Source: Neptunomonas phycophila (GTDB lineage Bacteria; Pseudomonadota; Gammaproteobacteria; Pseudomonadales; Balneatricaceae). Taken from it: a stretch of 64,000 bases of DNA. The DNA is taken from the NCBI RefSeq assembly GCF_001922575.1, contig NZ_MRCI01000002.1, forward strand, positions 186,001 through 250,000, in the 5' to 3' direction. The stretch's first letter is position 1. Each line of letters opens with the position of its first letter. Both the position numbers and the translations under genes were made by a program. The notes under the pieces are model-generated. The model ran no database searches. It worked only from the letters and a program-made list of their open reading frames with translations, and was not told the DNA's origin. This document shows, one piece after another, positions 8,556 through 17,204 of this stretch.

Positions 8556-9692
8556 TTAACTCGGTATCTTTGTAAAGCTAGCGAGCGCCTCGCGGTCTAT
8601 GTCAACTCCAAGGCCAGGACCTTGCGGGATCTCGACTATGCCATCTTTATGGTCAATTGATGTAGTTAAAATACTTGAGCGAAAGGGGTTGGGTGTTTGA
8701 TCAAACTCTAACAGAGCAGCGCTTGAGCCACACGAAGGCGGAGCGGGTGGCAGAATGGCATGTAACTGTAACGCAGCGGCTAAAGCAATACCTGTACCCC
8801 AAACATGCGGGACGCAGCGGACGTCGTAAATGTCGCATAACGTCAGTATTTTTCGGACTTCGCTTAAGCCTCCTGCACCGCAAATATCAGGTTGTATTAT
8901 GTCAACACAGCCTTGTTGCAAAGCTGTAGCTATCCCCCAGCGTGTGTGCCATGTTTCCCCACCTGCAATAGGGATAGGCTGTGAGGTTCGTAACGCGCTA
9001 TAGCTATTAAGTGCTTCAGGTACAACAGGTTCCTCAAACCAATCAATGTTAAACTGGGATGCTTCTCGCCCTAACTTCGCGGCGGCTAATGCGTCGTAAC
9101 CGTGGTTTGCATCAATCATAAGAGAGATGTCAGGGCCAATAATATCGCGCACGGCAGCTATGTCGCGTAAATCATCTTCTAGTCCAAAACCGATTTTTAT
9201 CTTTATTGCTTTAAAGCCCGCCTCAATAAAGCCATGAACTTCTTCACCTAGGCTTGTTGAACGTTCTTTGCCTAAAACCCTAAAACCTCCTGTTGCATAG
9301 GCCGTTACGTGCGAACGGAACGCCCCACCCATGAGCTGACTAATCGGTTGTTGGTAAAAATGTCCTGCGATATCCCAGAGTGCAATGTCTAACCCACTGA
9401 TGGCATTGATGATAGCGCCGCGTTGCCCTTGATCCCTGAATTGGTTGTACAGCATTAGCCAGTGCCGCTCTATATCTAGCGGGTTTTTTCCCACTAATGA
9501 GGGTGCCATCGCTTTAACAATGGCCTGATTTATGTCGGCATGGCCTAAGCACTCACCCCAGCCAATTAGTCCATTGTCGCATCGAATCTCAACAATTAAG
9601 TGTTGCCGAGTCGTAAAGCTCATGGTAGCGGATTCAAATGGCTGATCCAGTGGCTGAGAAAGGAGATGAGTATGGATACTGGCTATCTGCAT
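8556..9692 (-). CDS. gci: Enolase superfamily enzyme, probable D-galactarolactone cycloisomerase
   Basis: A mandelate racemase/muconate lactonising enzyme-type protein that should open galactaro- or glucarolactone to 3-deoxy-2-keto-hexarate. Counting from the upstream in-frame ATG (9734), the active-site pieces are KIKIG (Lys178, Lys180), metal ligands in MIDANHG (Asp208), WFEEP (Glu234) and GGETWHT (Glu260), and His310 in CVPHVWGTGI, the last typical of galactarolactone cycloisomerases. I prefer the ATG at 9692: an AGGT ribosome site lies six bases upstream, family proteins begin near this point, and the longer form would start inside a repeated GTATGAC element. It is transcribed towards the isomerase gene and divergently from the TRAP genes. 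Confidence 0.78.
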   Translation of the reverse strand: MQIASIHTHLLSQPLDQPFESATMSFTTRQHLIVEIRCDNGLIGWGECLGHADINQAIVKAMAPSLVGKNPLDIERHWLMLYNQFRDQGQRGAIINAISGLDIALWDIAGHFYQQPISQLMGGAFRSHVTAYATGGFRVLGKERSTSLGEEVHGFIEAGFKAIKIKIGFGLEDDLRDIAAVRDIIGPDISLMIDANHGYDALAAAKLGREASQFNIDWFEEPVVPEALNSYSALRTSQPIPIAGGETWHTRWGIATALQQGCVDIIQPDICGAGGLSEVRKILTLCDIYDVRCVPHVWGTGIALAAALQLHAILPPAPPSCGSSAALLEFDQTPNPFRSSILTTSIDHKDGIVEIPQGPGLGVDIDREALASFTKIPS

Positions 9693-10101
9693 AAGTGACC
9701 TGTGCGGGTTGATATGATTGTTATGGTATGACATATAGTTTTTTTGTTTTAAAGATAGTATGACTGTGGTTGTCTAGTCAATAGTTAACTGATTGACCGA
9801 GTGTGGTGATTGGTAACGAGTAAAGCTTTAGGTCGTCAGGAAAAGAAGTTTTTTAATAAAAATAAAATTTTAAGTCTATAAATTACTGATAATTAAGCAG
9901 TTTGTTTTCATGCCATACTTTTTTAAAGCTGACAAAAAACCATTGGGTGGGCAGTGGTAAGGATAAGGGTAATTAAAAAAATGATGAATGACATAGTACA
10001 ACTTGTTGTTTTTTGGTTTTGTGTCATGTTACAAATATAGAGGTGTACTCGGGCAGCCCTTGCACTCATAAAAATAAAACGAGCTAATTAGGAGAATAAT
10101 A
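9693..10101. promoter_or_regulatory. Divergent control region of the uronate locus
   Basis: This stretch separates the minus-strand cycloisomerase from the plus-strand TRAP operon. It contains no gene. It holds three copies of a GTATGRC element: GGTATGACATA at 9725-9735, AGTATGACTGT at 9757-9767 (32 bases on, about three helical turns), and the inverted AGTATGGCATG at 9909-9919. ATGACATA recurs at 9988-9995. The same core occurs twice in the leader of the GntR-type gene. I infer binding by that regulator. A ribosome site (AGGAG) precedes 10102. Confidence 0.45.
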
Positions 10102-11085
10102 ATGATAAGAAAGACCTCATCCGCCTTGTTCATGACCACTATGTTGGTGGGAGCACTCAGTAGCGTTGGTGCGCAAGCAGACTGGAAAGGCTGGAACATC
10201 CATACAGAAGATTACCCTGTTTCGCATGCAATGGAGTTTTTTATTACGGAAGCTGAAAAGCGTACTGAGGGACGCATCAGCGGGCGTGTTTATAACAATG
10301 CGGTGCTAGGCAGCCAAGAAGATGCCATCTCGCAAATGCAAATAGGGGGAATTGATTTTGCGGGGTTTAATCTAGGGCCACTAGGGGCGTCAGTTCCTGA
10401 GGTAAATGTAGTTTCGTTACCGTTTATTTTTAAAGACGTTGAGCATATGCACCGTGTTATGGATGGACCCGTTGGGCAATCGTTAAGCGATGCAATGGCT
10501 AAAACAGGCGTTATTTCCTTAGCGTGGTACGACTCGGGAGCACGCTCATTTTATAACACGTCTAAAGCAATACATTCGCCAGCGGATATTCAGGGGATGA
10601 AGTTCCGTGTTATGAATAATGATCTATATGTAGGCATGGTGGAGGCTTTGGGTGGAAATGCAACGCCTATGGCTTATTCGGAAGTCTATCAATCGCTGAA
10701 AACAGGGGTGGTTGATGGTGCCGAGAATAACTGGCCATCTTATGAGTCGAGTAACCATTACGAGGTATCACCGTATTATTCAGCCACGCAGCACCTTATT
10801 TTGCCTGAGTGCCTGTGTGTGAGTACTACCGCGTGGAAAAAATTATCAGTTGAGGATCAAGAGACGTTAAAAAAAGTCGCACGTGAAAGCGCAACGCTTC
10901 AACGTGATCTTTGGGCCAAACGTGACCTAAAGAGCAAACAAGCAGTGCTTGATGCGGGAGTGAACTATAACGAAATAGACGATAAATCCGCTTTTCAATC
11001 GGCGATGAAACCGGTTTATGAGATGGCGATTAAAAAGAATCCTGCACTGGCACCTATCGTTAAAGAAATCCAAGCGACTCCATAA
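10102..11085 (+). CDS. dctP: TRAP transporter solute-binding protein DctP
   Basis: A 327-residue periplasmic binding protein with a signal peptide (residues 1-26, cleavage near AQA-DW). It belongs to the DctP family: AISQMQIGGIDFAGFNLGPL near 75-94, the conserved carboxylate-binding Arg in GMKFRVMNN (Arg169), and VVDGAENNWPSY near 203-214. Members bind carboxylic acids, including galacturonate and glucuronate. The position ahead of the QM membrane subunits and uronate dehydrogenase points to hexuronate. A bulged hairpin in the 111-base gap before dctQ may keep the binding protein more abundant than the membrane subunits. Confidence 0.9.
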   Translation: MIRKTSSALFMTTMLVGALSSVGAQADWKGWNIHTEDYPVSHAMEFFITEAEKRTEGRISGRVYNNAVLGSQEDAISQMQIGGIDFAGFNLGPLGASVPEVNVVSLPFIFKDVEHMHRVMDGPVGQSLSDAMAKTGVISLAWYDSGARSFYNTSKAIHSPADIQGMKFRVMNNDLYVGMVEALGGNATPMAYSEVYQSLKTGVVDGAENNWPSYESSNHYEVSPYYSATQHLILPECLCVSTTAWKKLSVEDQETLKKVARESATLQRDLWAKRDLKSKQAVLDAGVNYNEIDDKSAFQSAMKPVYEMAIKKNPALAPIVKEIQATP

Positions 11086-11143
11086 AAGTGGTCTTGTTAA
11101 GGGGCGTAGTGTTTACCGATAGCTAACGCTTCTTAAAATTTTA

Positions 11144-11170
11144 GCGGGCCTTGCCAGTTAGCGAGGCCGC
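11144..11170 (+). other. Intercistronic hairpin between dctP and dctQ
   Basis: GCGGGCCT (11144-11151) pairs with AGGCCGC (11164-11170), with one bulged G and a 12-base loop, and no T-run follows. Such structures commonly stabilise the upstream binding-protein message or cause partial termination. The function is inferred. Confidence 0.45.
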
Positions 11171-11196
11171 CTAGTTTCGTTTGTCTTGAGAAAACT

Positions 11197-11724
11197 ATGA
11201 TCAATAAAATACCTGAATCAACGCCGCTTAAGCGGGTGTTGGATACGATAGCATGGCTATGTTTAGCCGTATCTGGTGTATGCATGGTGATACTGGTGTC
11301 TTCGTTTGGTTGGCTGGTTTACGGGCGATATGTGCTGAACGATACCCCTACGTGGGTAGAGCAGGTTGCTCTGTTGATGGTGGTTACTATCACTTTTTTA
11401 GGGGCAGCAGTGGGGGTGCACCAAAGGACACATTTAAATGTCGATTTGTTTTCAGTGTTATTACCGCCGAGAGGAAAAATTGCGCTGTCAGTTTTAATTG
11501 ACCTATTGATGGGATTTTTTGGCGGCTTAATGACTTGGCAGGCTTATGGTTTAGTCATGTTTGCATGGACTAAATCGATCCCATTACTCGGTATACCAGA
11601 CGGATTGCGTTATATCCCCATGATGCTTTCTGGTGCACTTATTTTGATTTTCTCGTTGTGTCGCATTCCTGCGGCCTTTCACGGTCAGCATCAATTTGCC
11701 TCTGTCGTTAAGGAGCCTTCTTAA
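11197..11724 (+). CDS. dctQ: TRAP transporter small permease DctQ
   Basis: A 175-residue membrane protein with four hydrophobic helices (about residues 15-40, 50-70, 89-112 and 132-153), the size and topology of DctQ. The conserved PTWVEQVALLMVV segment near residues 51-63 and HQRTHLNVDL near 75-84 are typical of the family. It forms the membrane complex with DctM, whose ATG overlaps its stop region by one base, so the two are translationally coupled. Confidence 0.9.
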   Translation: MINKIPESTPLKRVLDTIAWLCLAVSGVCMVILVSSFGWLVYGRYVLNDTPTWVEQVALLMVVTITFLGAAVGVHQRTHLNVDLFSVLLPPRGKIALSVLIDLLMGFFGGLMTWQAYGLVMFAWTKSIPLLGIPDGLRYIPMMLSGALILIFSLCRIPAAFHGQHQFASVVKEPS

Positions 11725-13007
11725 TGGGTCTTGCTATTTTATTAGGGCTGTTTGCTCTTTTTACCTTGTCAGGGGTGCCTGTTGCCTTTGCCCTAGGCAT
11801 TTCGGCAATCGCTTCCTTTATGTATGAAGGCCTGCCTTTGATGATCGGCTTTCAGCGTTACGTCTCGGGGATGTCTGCTTTTTCGTTATTAGCGATCCCG
11901 TTCTTTATTTTTGCTGGCGAGCTTATGCTTCACGGTGGCATTGCTGCACGTTTAGTGAGCTTAGCTTCGGCAGCTGTAGGCTGGATGCGTGGTGGGTTAG
12001 GCCAAGTGAACGTGTTCTCAAGTATGTTGTTTGGCGGGATCTCGGGCTCGGCCGTAGCGGATGTGTCTGCGTTGGGGTCGTTGTTGATTCCGGTTATGAA
12101 AAAGAAAGGATACAGTGCTGACTATGCAGTCAATGTCACGGTTACCTCGTCGATCGCCGGGATAATGATTCCCCCTAGCCATAATATGATTTTATATGTG
12201 GTAGCTGCCGGCGGTGGCATTTCTGTTGCCAATCTTTTTATCGCTGGGGTCGTTCCTGGTTTATTGATGTGCGTTTTACTCGCGGTTGCCGCGCGTTATG
12301 TGGCTGTCAAAAATGCTTATCCCACGGAAGAGTTCCCAGGTTGGAAAGTTATTTTGCTTTCTTTTCTCGGCGCGGTTCCGGGGTTAATAACGGCGGTTAT
12401 TGTTGTTGGCGGTGCTCTTTCGGGTATTTTCACGGTAACCGAGTCGGGGGCAATCGGCGCCATTTATGCGGTTCTTATTACCGGCTTAGTGTATCGCAGT
12501 TTGAGCTTGTCAGCGTTTTGGGTAGCAGTTATTCGTTCGGTTAAAACGACAGCAATGGTCATGATTCTTGTCGGGTGCGCGTCAGCATTTGGTTATATGT
12601 TAGCGATGTATGAAGTACCTAAAGTGCTTGCCTCTTCACTAACCTCTATTTCAGATAATCCAATAGTTATCTTGCTGATGATGAATGTCATGTTATTGGT
12701 GTTGGGCATGATTATGGATATGGCTGCATTGATTTTGATTTGTACCCCTATCTTTTTGCCGGTGGCGGTAAGCCTAGGTATGGATCCTATTCATTTTGGC
12801 GTGATGTTAATGATGAACTTAGGCTTGGGATTATGTACGCCACCTGTGGGTGGTTGTTTATTTGTGGGGTGTGCGATTGGGGAAGTGCCAATACAAAAAG
12901 CGCTCAGAACTATTTGGCCCTTTTATTTGGCAATATTAGGTGCACTAATGTTAGTTACGTTTGTTCCGTCTGTGTCTATGTTATTGCCGCAGTGGATTGG
13001 TCTTTAA
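11724..13007 (+). CDS. dctM: TRAP transporter large permease DctM
   Basis: A 427-residue transporter with about twelve hydrophobic segments and the family pattern GISGSAVADVSALGSLLIPV near residues 104-123, followed by IMIPPSHNMI near 151-160. A second related motif, NLGLGLCTPPVGGCLFVG, lies near 365-382. These match the two repeated halves that form the sodium-coupled translocation path of DctM. Together with DctP and DctQ it should import an acidic sugar. The uronate dehydrogenase gene follows after 30 bases. Confidence 0.92.
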   Translation: MGLAILLGLFALFTLSGVPVAFALGISAIASFMYEGLPLMIGFQRYVSGMSAFSLLAIPFFIFAGELMLHGGIAARLVSLASAAVGWMRGGLGQVNVFSSMLFGGISGSAVADVSALGSLLIPVMKKKGYSADYAVNVTVTSSIAGIMIPPSHNMILYVVAAGGGISVANLFIAGVVPGLLMCVLLAVAARYVAVKNAYPTEEFPGWKVILLSFLGAVPGLITAVIVVGGALSGIFTVTESGAIGAIYAVLITGLVYRSLSLSAFWVAVIRSVKTTAMVMILVGCASAFGYMLAMYEVPKVLASSLTSISDNPIVILLMMNVMLLVLGMIMDMAALILICTPIFLPVAVSLGMDPIHFGVMLMMNLGLGLCTPPVGGCLFVGCAIGEVPIQKALRTIWPFYLAILGALMLVTFVPSVSMLLPQWIGL

Positions 13008-13037
13008 ATGCTAGGTTGAAAAATAAGAGGAATTGAC

Positions 13038-13835
13038 ATGAAAAAAGTATTGTTAACCGGCGCAGGTGGCAACCTAGGTAAGGCGTTGCGTAAAACATTG
13101 GAGGGTTGGGCGGAGAGTATTCGTTTGACTGATATAGTGCCGATTACTGATGTTGCCGCGCATGAAGAGTTTATTCAATGCGATTTAGGTGACTACGACG
13201 CCGTTTATTCGCTGTTAACAGGGTGTGATGCGGTAATCCATTTGGGCGGGGTTTCCACTGAAAATACGTTTGAAAACATTCTAAATGGCAATATTCGGGG
13301 GGCTTACAATTTATATGAAGCTAACCGCAAGCAAAATAAAGTACGCATTTTATTCGCAAGTTCAAATCATGTGGTTGGTTTTCATGAACGCGAAACCCTT
13401 CTCGATGCTGATTGCACAATGCGACCGGACAGTATGTACGGTGTATCGAAAGGTTTTGGTGAGTTGTTGGCGCGTTATTATTACGATAAGTACGGTATTG
13501 AGTCGGCGTTGGTACGTATAGGGTCATGTTTTGAGAAACCCCTTAATAAGCGCATGTTAGCTACTTGGATGAGCGAAGCGGATTTTACACGTATGATTCA
13601 TAAGATTTTTGCGGCGGACCGCTTAGGGTGTCCCGTGATTTATGGGGTATCAGATAATCCAGCTGTTTGGTGGGATAATCGTAAAGCCTCTTACATTGGT
13701 TGGAGTCCAGAGGATAGCTCTGTAGTTTTTGAGCAAGAAGATTATATCGTTAACGAGAAAGTAGACCCTAATGATCCTGCCGTGCGATATCAGGGTGGCG
13801 GATTTGCTGCCGCAGGGCATTTTGAAGATGAATAA
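13038..13835 (+). CDS. udh: NAD-dependent epimerase fold protein, probable uronate dehydrogenase
   Basis: A 265-residue short-chain dehydrogenase/epimerase-fold protein. The nucleotide-binding loop TGAGGNLGKAL spans residues 7-17; catalytic Tyr134 and Lys138 lie in MYGVSKGFGE; ASSNHVVGFH spans 108-117. Size and these segments match uronate dehydrogenases, which oxidise galacturonate or glucuronate with NAD+ to the aldarolactone. The product would pass to the lactone isomerase and cycloisomerase encoded on the opposite strand. It is the last gene of the TRAP operon and is followed by a strong terminator. The family call is firm; the substrate assignment rests on context and similarity in memory. 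Confidence 0.82.
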   Translation: MKKVLLTGAGGNLGKALRKTLEGWAESIRLTDIVPITDVAAHEEFIQCDLGDYDAVYSLLTGCDAVIHLGGVSTENTFENILNGNIRGAYNLYEANRKQNKVRILFASSNHVVGFHERETLLDADCTMRPDSMYGVSKGFGELLARYYYDKYGIESALVRIGSCFEKPLNKRMLATWMSEADFTRMIHKIFAADRLGCPVIYGVSDNPAVWWDNRKASYIGWSPEDSSVVFEQEDYIVNEKVDPNDPAVRYQGGGFAAAGHFEDE

Positions 13836-13880
13836 ACAGAGTGTTTAACGGAGCAATCGTTGAAGCCGTCTCTTGGCTCT

Positions 13881-13908
13881 AGCCCCGCTAATTTAGCGGG
13901 GCTTTTTT
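13881..13908 (+). terminator. Rho-independent terminator after the uronate operon
   Basis: AGCCCCGCTAA pairs with TTAGCGGGGCT around a minimal loop, followed directly by six T residues on the plus strand. It closes the TRAP-udh operon 46 bases past the stop codon. On the minus strand the hairpin lies 24 bases past the phaZ-like stop but lacks a T-run there. Confidence 0.9.
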
Positions 13909-13931
13909 GTGAGCCTACACGCAAAGAGTAA

Positions 13932-15488
13932 TTACGCTTTAGTTGCTTTATCCGCTGCGGTATCCGTTACCGTTTTTGTTTCTGGAGCCTTGGCCGTGCT
14001 AGATGCCGCTTTTTTGGCCGCGCTAGGTTGTGCGGGTTTGGTTGCTGTTGCTTTAGCAGGCGTCGCACGTTTGGCCGTTGTCTTCCGAGCAGTAGTTTCT
14101 GTTTTCGATGTAGTCGCTTTGGCTGACGTCGCTCTTTTAGCGCGAGTGGTCGTCTTAGGAGCTGCCGGCTTGCTGGATTCTGGTTTTTCCGAAGGGGTAT
14201 CAGCAGTGACGCTCGCTGTTTTGGCTGGGGTAGGCTGCGCTTTTTCCTCTACTTTTGCCGGTGCTGCATCAGCATGCTTTTTAATAAAGTCTTTGATTAC
14301 CGGAGATACTTCTTGGCGAAAGCGGCGGCCGTTAAAAATGCCATAGTGTCCAACATTAGGCTGTTCATAATGCATTTTTAAGCTGTCAGGTATGCTGCTC
14401 AGCACATCATGCGCGGCTTTGGTTTGGCCGTTGCCAGTGATATCGTCGTTTTCACCTTCAATGGTAAGGAGTGCGACATTTTTAACGGCTTTGGTGTCGA
14501 TTTGTTGGTCTTCAAACATCATTGTGCCGGTTGCCAAGCGGTGTTCAAGGAACACTTTTCGAATGGTATCTAAGTAAAAATCAGCCGGTAAATCCATGAC
14601 GGCAAGGTATTCATTGTAAAAAGTACGATGTGCTTCGGCGCTATCTCCATCACCTTTGATAAGATCCCCAAAGAACTTAAAGTGCTTGTTGATGTGGTTA
14701 TCCATATTCATGCTCATGAAACCTGAAAGTTGGATAAACCCGGGGTATACGCGTTGACCCGCACCCGGGAATTCACCAGGGACGGTACAGATGACTTTGG
14801 TTTCGAACCATTCTAAATCTTTGCCGGAGGCGTAATCATTGACACCTGTCGGGTTTAAACGAGTGTCAATGGGGCCACCCATTAGCGTGAGCGTCTTAGG
14901 TAGGTTGGGGTTATTGCGCTCTGACATGATGGTAACAGCGACAACAGCCGGTACACTTGGCTGGCAAACGGCAATAACATTTGTTTCAGGGCCTAGGAAC
15001 TCCATAAACTCGATAAGATAACGTACATAGTCATCAAAGCTGAAGCTGCCTTCGCGTGTGGGTACGTCGCGCGCATTTTGCCAATCAGTGATATAAACCT
15101 CGTGATCTGGCAAAAAGTTTTCTACGGTTCCGCGTAGCAATGTGGCGTAGTGGCCTGAAAGTGGCGCTACTAGCAAGACTTTGGGGTGGTTGTATGAACC
15201 GGCGCGGCGAAAGTGCAGCAGGTCGCAAAACGGTAAAGAGTAGGCTACTTCCTCACGTACACGGACTTCTTCACCGTTAATTTCGGTGTTGTGCAAGCCA
15301 AATTCAGGCTTTTCATAATTGTCAGTGCAACGTTCAATCAACTCTAGGCTAGCTAATGCTGTGTTAGTAAATGTATTAAATCGAAACGGCAGCATCCATG
15401 GCTGTTTCAGTTGCTTACTGCAAGCTTGTGCCCATAAATGGATAGGTTGTACCGATTGATTAATTGTATGGTGTAGGTGATACAACAT
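13932..15488 (-). CDS. phaZ: Intracellular polyhydroxyalkanoate depolymerase with histone-like tail
   Basis: A 518-residue protein. Residues 1-408 are an intracellular PHA depolymerase (PhaZ1/a1 type) of the alpha/beta hydrolase fold. The nucleophile position is Cys175 in VCQPSVP, as in Cupriavidus PhaZa1, with Asp347/348 in EGENDD and His380 in NVGHYG completing the triad. The enzyme mobilises stored poly(3-hydroxybutyrate). Residues about 409-518 form a low-complexity tail rich in Ala, Lys and Thr (repeats such as AKRATPAKAT and SAKKAAS), resembling the PhaF/AlgP/histone H1 type. Such a tail is not part of the usual enzyme and could bind DNA, tying granules to the nucleoid. No phaC is in the window. 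Confidence 0.85.
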   Translation of the reverse strand: MLYHLHHTINQSVQPIHLWAQACSKQLKQPWMLPFRFNTFTNTALASLELIERCTDNYEKPEFGLHNTEINGEEVRVREEVAYSLPFCDLLHFRRAGSYNHPKVLLVAPLSGHYATLLRGTVENFLPDHEVYITDWQNARDVPTREGSFSFDDYVRYLIEFMEFLGPETNVIAVCQPSVPAVVAVTIMSERNNPNLPKTLTLMGGPIDTRLNPTGVNDYASGKDLEWFETKVICTVPGEFPGAGQRVYPGFIQLSGFMSMNMDNHINKHFKFFGDLIKGDGDSAEAHRTFYNEYLAVMDLPADFYLDTIRKVFLEHRLATGTMMFEDQQIDTKAVKNVALLTIEGENDDITGNGQTKAAHDVLSSIPDSLKMHYEQPNVGHYGIFNGRRFRQEVSPVIKDFIKKHADAAPAKVEEKAQPTPAKTASVTADTPSEKPESSKPAAPKTTTRAKRATSAKATTSKTETTARKTTAKRATPAKATATKPAQPSAAKKAASSTAKAPETKTVTDTAADKATKA

Positions 15489-15750
15489 TGTAAAACCCTC
15501 GCGTGCCTCTGATTAAGTGGGGTGCAATGTATTTATATTGCACTGCAACATTTCTTCCAGTGTATAAGGTTGTCTCAACATTTGGAAGCAGTGAGTTGTT
15601 CAATTTTAGTCCACTCGTTGACTTTTATGAGGTCGACTTACTTTAGAATGAGTTCGCAGGTAAATGGCATTGGTTTGTCAGGTAAGTAGTTGCAGCACGT
15701 AATTTTGCATGTAAACCTAATTTAGTAGTCAACTTTTTAGGAGATAAAAT
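15489..15750. other. Intergenic region, divergent phaZ and pseudogene promoters
   Basis: No gene is visible. The stretch contains T-rich and AT-rich blocks and a TAGGAG ribosome site immediately before the decayed oxidoreductase, showing that the latter's translation signals were once functional. Confidence 0.4.
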
Positions 15751-16181
15751 GTGCAGGCATATCGTGTAACAACCGCTGACGGTATTGATGCTATCGAGCA
15801 AGTAGTCGTGGATATTCTCCTACTCCAGCTTCAGATGAAATTCTCGTAAAGATGAAGGCATGTTCACTCAACTATAGGGACATGTTAATTACCATGGGTG
15901 CTTATGTTAGAAATGACGTTCGCCCTATTGTTCCCCTATCAGACGGAGCAGGTGAGGTGGTCAGTGTCGGTAGTGAAGTGGCTATTTTTAATTTATTAAG
16001 GATTCAAGGCATCTATGTTGGTAGTACAGCTATGCTCGAACAACTGGTTAAAACGATGGAAGCACATCAGATTCATTCTGAAATCGATAAGTCTTTTCCT
16101 TTTTCTAAAGCGATAGATGCTTATCACTGGATGGCTAAGGCTAAACATTTCGGTAAAATCGTCATAGAAAGTGAAGGGTAA
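15751..16181 (+). pseudogene. Degraded zinc-type alcohol dehydrogenase/quinone oxidoreductase
   Basis: Remnant of a medium-chain dehydrogenase of about 330-340 residues. A GTG at 15751 with a good ribosome site opens a frame encoding VQAYRVTTADGIDAIEQVV. The frame shifts by two bases near 15815; the family sequence PTPASDEILVKMKACSLNYRD then continues in the frame of 15852-16181. After the segment VSVGSEVA (near 15980) the sequence jumps straight to the C-terminal part (LLRIQGIYVGS, ending AKHFGKIVIES). The whole nucleotide-binding Rossmann domain, close to 200 residues, has therefore been deleted. The gene cannot encode an active enzyme. A long perfect inverted repeat follows it. Confidence 0.85.
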
Positions 16182-16192
16182 GGACCTATTTT

Positions 16193-16230
16193 ATAACAGG
16201 AGAACAAAGGTGCTGCTGTTCTCCTGTTAT
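16193..16230 (+). terminator. Long inverted repeat after the pseudogene
   Basis: ATAACAGGAGAACA (16193-16206) is perfectly repeated in inverse orientation as TGTTCTCCTGTTAT (16217-16230) around a 10-base loop. Only a short T-rich run follows, so it is a weaker intrinsic terminator or a transcript-stabilising hairpin. A smaller palindrome (GCTGAT-AATA-ATCAGC) lies directly downstream at about 16233-16248. Confidence 0.6.
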
Positions 16231-16310
16231 TTGCTGATAATAATCAGCTGTGTTGCAAGTTACTGTAAATCAAATTGCTTAGCGTATTGGCTTGTATAGC
16301 GATGGTTTGA

Positions 16311-17189
16311 CTAAGCAAGCATCACAAAAATAGCGCCGATAACAATTAATGCTAACCCTATTTTATCTTTTGGTTTTAGCTTTTCGCGAAACCAAATAAC
16401 AGAAATCATTAGGGTAAATAACACTTCTATTTGCCCTAATGTTTTTACCATAGCGGCTGTTTGTAAGCTCATGGCGGTAAACCACCCCAATGATCCTAAA
16501 CAGCTAAATAGGCTAATGGTCAGAGTAAGCTTTGGTCTTTTCCAAAGAGCGACAAGTGTTTGCTTATCCCTCACTAAGAGCCAACTAATGAGAATTATTG
16601 TTTGTGTGGTTATAACCGCCACGAGTACCCAAGCGGCGCTGTAGGGGAAGGGTAGCTCTAAAAGTAAGCTGGCTTCGCGCACCCATAAAACGGTTAAAGC
16701 GAAACATAATCCACTGCCTAGCCCTGTGACGACTGTTGATAGGGAAATATCCCTAAATGATCCGGGATTGCTCATTAACCAAATGGCTAAGCCTCCAATA
16801 AATACACCCATCCAGGCCAAGGCACTGAGCGGAGCACCAAAGAATAGGGCGCCCAAAATAGCGGCCATTACGGCTTCACTTTTTGCTAATCCCACGCCTA
16901 TCGCATAGTTACGCAAGCGAAACAGCATAACCATTAAGCTAGTGGCAAATATTTGCGCGACGGAAGCTAATACGACATACACCCAAAATAGACCGCTTAA
17001 ATGCGGCATGGCGACAGGTTGCCACGTATACAATGCAAGTACATATAAAGCGGCCAATGGGCCTGCATAAATAAAGCGAGCCAGTGTTACACCGGTAGTG
17101 TTCACATCTTGACTGAGTTGTTTTTGAAAAGCGTTGCGCCAAGACTGCATAAAAGCAGCGAAAATCGTAAAGGGTATCCAAAGCCACAT
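16311..17189 (-). CDS. EamA/DMT family transporter
   Basis: A 292-residue inner-membrane protein with ten hydrophobic helices arranged as two five-helix repeats, the drug/metabolite transporter fold. The second repeat ends with FREKLKPKDKIGLALIVIGA near residues 268-287, a typical EamA closing helix. The N-terminus (MWLWIPFTIFAAFMQSWRNA) begins directly in a membrane helix. Substrates of this family are diverse and none can be assigned. It starts 15 bases after the helicase gene on the same strand, so the two may be co-transcribed. Confidence 0.8.
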   Translation of the reverse strand: MWLWIPFTIFAAFMQSWRNAFQKQLSQDVNTTGVTLARFIYAGPLAALYVLALYTWQPVAMPHLSGLFWVYVVLASVAQIFATSLMVMLFRLRNYAIGVGLAKSEAVMAAILGALFFGAPLSALAWMGVFIGGLAIWLMSNPGSFRDISLSTVVTGLGSGLCFALTVLWVREASLLLELPFPYSAAWVLVAVITTQTIILISWLLVRDKQTLVALWKRPKLTLTISLFSCLGSLGWFTAMSLQTAAMVKTLGQIEVLFTLMISVIWFREKLKPKDKIGLALIVIGAIFVMLA

Positions 17190-17204
17190 GGCTGCTATTC
17201 CTGA

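Noticed and set aside
13909-14346. Open plus-strand frame of 145 codons opposite the phaZ tail
   Set aside because: It is the complement of the Ala/Lys-rich tail; low-complexity coding DNA leaves the opposite strand open. No ribosome site.
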